Position numbers and translations under genes: made by a program
Notes under the pieces: generated by a model
Seen by the model: the letters and a program-made list of their open reading frames with translations, nothing else
Database searches by the model: none
What the model was told of the DNA's origin: nothing
Source: JBCCRH01 sp039208045
Lineage (GTDB): Bacteria > Bacteroidota > Bacteroidia > Chitinophagales > Saprospiraceae
Assembly: GCA_039208045.1 (NCBI GenBank)
Contig: JBCCRH010000129.1
Span: 1 to 13,542, forward strand
Reading direction: 5' to 3'
DNA length: 13,542 bases
Shown: positions 13,301 through 13,542 of the stretch, piece after piece
Position numbering within the stretch: the stretch's first letter is position 1
Layout of the letters: each line of letters opens with the position of its first letter

Positions 13301-13430
13301 CAGTGGTCAGTGGTCGGTAGGCAGTGGTCAGTTGAATTCTATTGACTTGTCTAATTTGGCTGCTGGGGTGTACTTCTTGCGCTTGGAGACGAAGGATGGG
13401 GTGTACTCGGCGCGGGTCGTGAAGGAGTAG
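10305..13430 (+). CDS. T9SS-exported modular repeat protein with a carbohydrate-binding-like domain
   Basis: A 1041-aa secreted protein. The signal peptide is 1-23 (cleavage LLA|Q). A block of about 170 residues is duplicated: GEVNGRNSY...GNWQ at 46-104 and 218-274, each followed by a 48-residue unit (137-184, 307-354) with GGVYSGPGVTD and GNGMTFSFDPAAAG. Two more such units follow at 385-432 and 610-657. Residues ~440-590 form a beta-rich, probably jelly-roll domain (FAQSFVPT...NLTIELWDA). Residues ~678-835 resemble the Cys-containing domain starting with ANDMC that is common in T9SS proteins. A CBM/E-set-like domain spans ~847-952 (FQVDA, FLAGEFSDFQ, YRYKFKNG). The type A sorting domain runs from ~963, with IFPNP at ~969-973 and ending GVYSARVVKE, and directs export and surface anchoring. 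An adhesin or glycan-binding role is likely; no catalytic domain is seen. Confidence 0.9.
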   Translation: MKRIYQLGVFIFFLLLGSTQLLAQPGNTINFRDSFVPGTFVCNYDGEVNGRNSYKSSQVADADVGFRWSGSRWEIYAVAQGTVVYFSNYDVGPNPPNFETGNWQRSDVDVLFEVSGSGTQAVVLDFTLDAGPFAPDAGVQTGLGGGTPTGGVYSGPGVTDNGNGMTFSFDPAAAGVGTATISYGDGPGGNNVTQTIEVECEINFGLSSGFSGPLSFVGEVNGRNSYSGTLGTDDITISWSGTRWESTSSSVGLAHTSNYDTSPNPPDLATGNWQDVFAVVLTQLDGCGTQAVELDFPTMFDPVCANAGVQTGLGGGTPAGGVYSGPGVTDDGNGMTFSFDPAAAGTGTATITYGSGTTSATATIEVSAAPDATFTSTLTEVCENGGAQSDLGGGLPEGGVYSGPGVTDDGNGMTFSFDPAAAGVGAQTVTYTVTSSNIDQEQTTAPLFTELNLTVVGPFAQSFVPTATQICGAGFLVSNNSGSGNLTIELWDALPNATGANMLANGMVAVAAGSYADVSWAAVDVMPGTTYFLVITGDDNIFIGIGNSYANGQAYDSNSSPFNPFPDSDYTFRTFTCSTGACTAEATADIEVLAAPTVTFTPAVTTFTIGTAVGGILGGSPEGGVYSGPGVTDSGNGLSFSFNPDIPGVGTHTLTYTFTDANGCVGSATADVVVEEMTGPANDMCDGGADISSLFGQAEEEPQTSAIFNNNDATTDPSDPDFGLECFGEPDGLGGAPSLERTLWFNFVGDGSTYYITTVECDATDYIDDGDTQMVIYSGGCDSLMTVACNEDGPDAQQGGPFPAGIEFQTEAGVEYKMMIDGFGPDFPSDGEFCVQVTKRGVPTTAVTFQVDASLLVQNGELAPDGMFLAGEFSDFQNIAMTEGTDNIWTATVDMVPGTYRYKFKNGADGWETIDTSIGENCTTGDFADRFVEVGDMDFTIDLVCFAFCVSCDMVVGTVQEISQTDIKIFPNPTNDRVFFEHVQPERVDVMNSMGQVVSSGQWSVGSGQLNSIDLSNLAAGVYFLRLETKDGVYSARVVKE
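13301..13332 (+). repeat. CAGTGGTCAGT-type repeat inside the sorting domain
   Basis: CAGTGGTCAGTGGTCGGTAG followed by GCAGTGGTCAGT is the same microsatellite type as at 5172-5240, here in frame and translated as SGQWSVGSGQ. It lies between MGQVVS and LNSIDLSNLAAGVYFL, where sorting domains normally have a shorter turn. Confidence 0.7.
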
Positions 13431-13436
13431 AATGGT

Positions 13437-13480
13437 TTTGGGGTTGAGGAGTTTGGGAGTTTAAGGGTTGGGGAGGTCGC
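13437..13480 (-). repeat. G-rich heptamer-like tract after the T9SS gene
   Basis: Its reverse complement (CCCTTAAACTCCCAAACTCC and similar) matches the style of the tract at 10112-10164. It is followed in the same order by the AATATTGGATATT hairpin, so the two ends of the T9SS gene carry inverted copies of one cassette. Confidence 0.6.
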
Positions 13481-13489
13481 GGGAGGCTC

Positions 13490-13536
13490 AATATTGGATA
13501 TTTAAGCAGGGCAATGGCCAAGTAATATCCAATATT
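13490..13536. repeat. AATATTGGATATT hairpin repeat, right copy (inverted)
   Basis: The arms are 13490-13502 and 13524-13536. Its reverse complement matches the left copy in AAATATTGGATATTACTT and in a 22-bp stretch covering the second arm, while the middle of the loop differs. It is positioned as the probable terminator region of the T9SS gene. Confidence 0.85.
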
Positions 13537-13542
13537 TTGCGC

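Overview
The window looks like chromosomal DNA from a member of the Bacteroidota, most likely the Saprospiria (Lewinella/Haliscomenobacter-like). The reasons are a type IX secretion (T9SS) sorting domain at the end of the last gene, a lipoprotein with an acidic tract right after its lipobox Cys, LytTR and AraC regulators, A-rich leaders in place of Shine-Dalgarno sites, and many dispersed palindromic and microsatellite-like repeats between genes. The lineage is inferred from gene style, not from a marker gene.

Layout. Positions 1-176 hold the tail of an unidentified gene, possibly a PD-(D/E)XK/Rpn-type nuclease. A secreted GH13 pullulanase-like enzyme (235-2907) and an exported DsrE-like protein (3036-3569) follow on the plus strand, separated by palindromic repeats. 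A small lipoprotein (3636-4007) and a bulb-lectin-domain secreted protein (4173-4931) lie on the minus strand. Next comes a 314-bp G/T-rich, repeat-filled gap, then a minus-strand regulator pair: a REC-LytTR protein with a degenerate receiver (5621-6337) and an AraC-type HTH protein (5246-5620). The pair is separated only by a TGA codon in the same frame.

From 6682 everything reads rightward. A NarL-type response regulator (6682-7347) is followed by 491 bp of hairpins and repeats. Then come three closely packed genes: an unrecognised 258-aa protein with a CPPFC tail (7839-8615), a seven-helix membrane protein (8636-9280) and an HPK7-type histidine kinase (9259-10071). The kinase has one membrane helix and no visible sensor domain, so the seven-helix protein is the natural candidate sensor and the NarL regulator the natural output. 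This inference makes the block the best candidate here for a little-described signalling system.

The window ends with a 1041-aa T9SS-exported modular protein (10305-13430) built from internal duplications plus a carbohydrate-binding-like module. It is enclosed by inverted copies of a repeat cassette. Part of the same cassette, with an ACCATTCGTACCA-like motif, also lies upstream of the lectin gene. This suggests shared control of, or repeat spread beside, the two secreted-protein genes.
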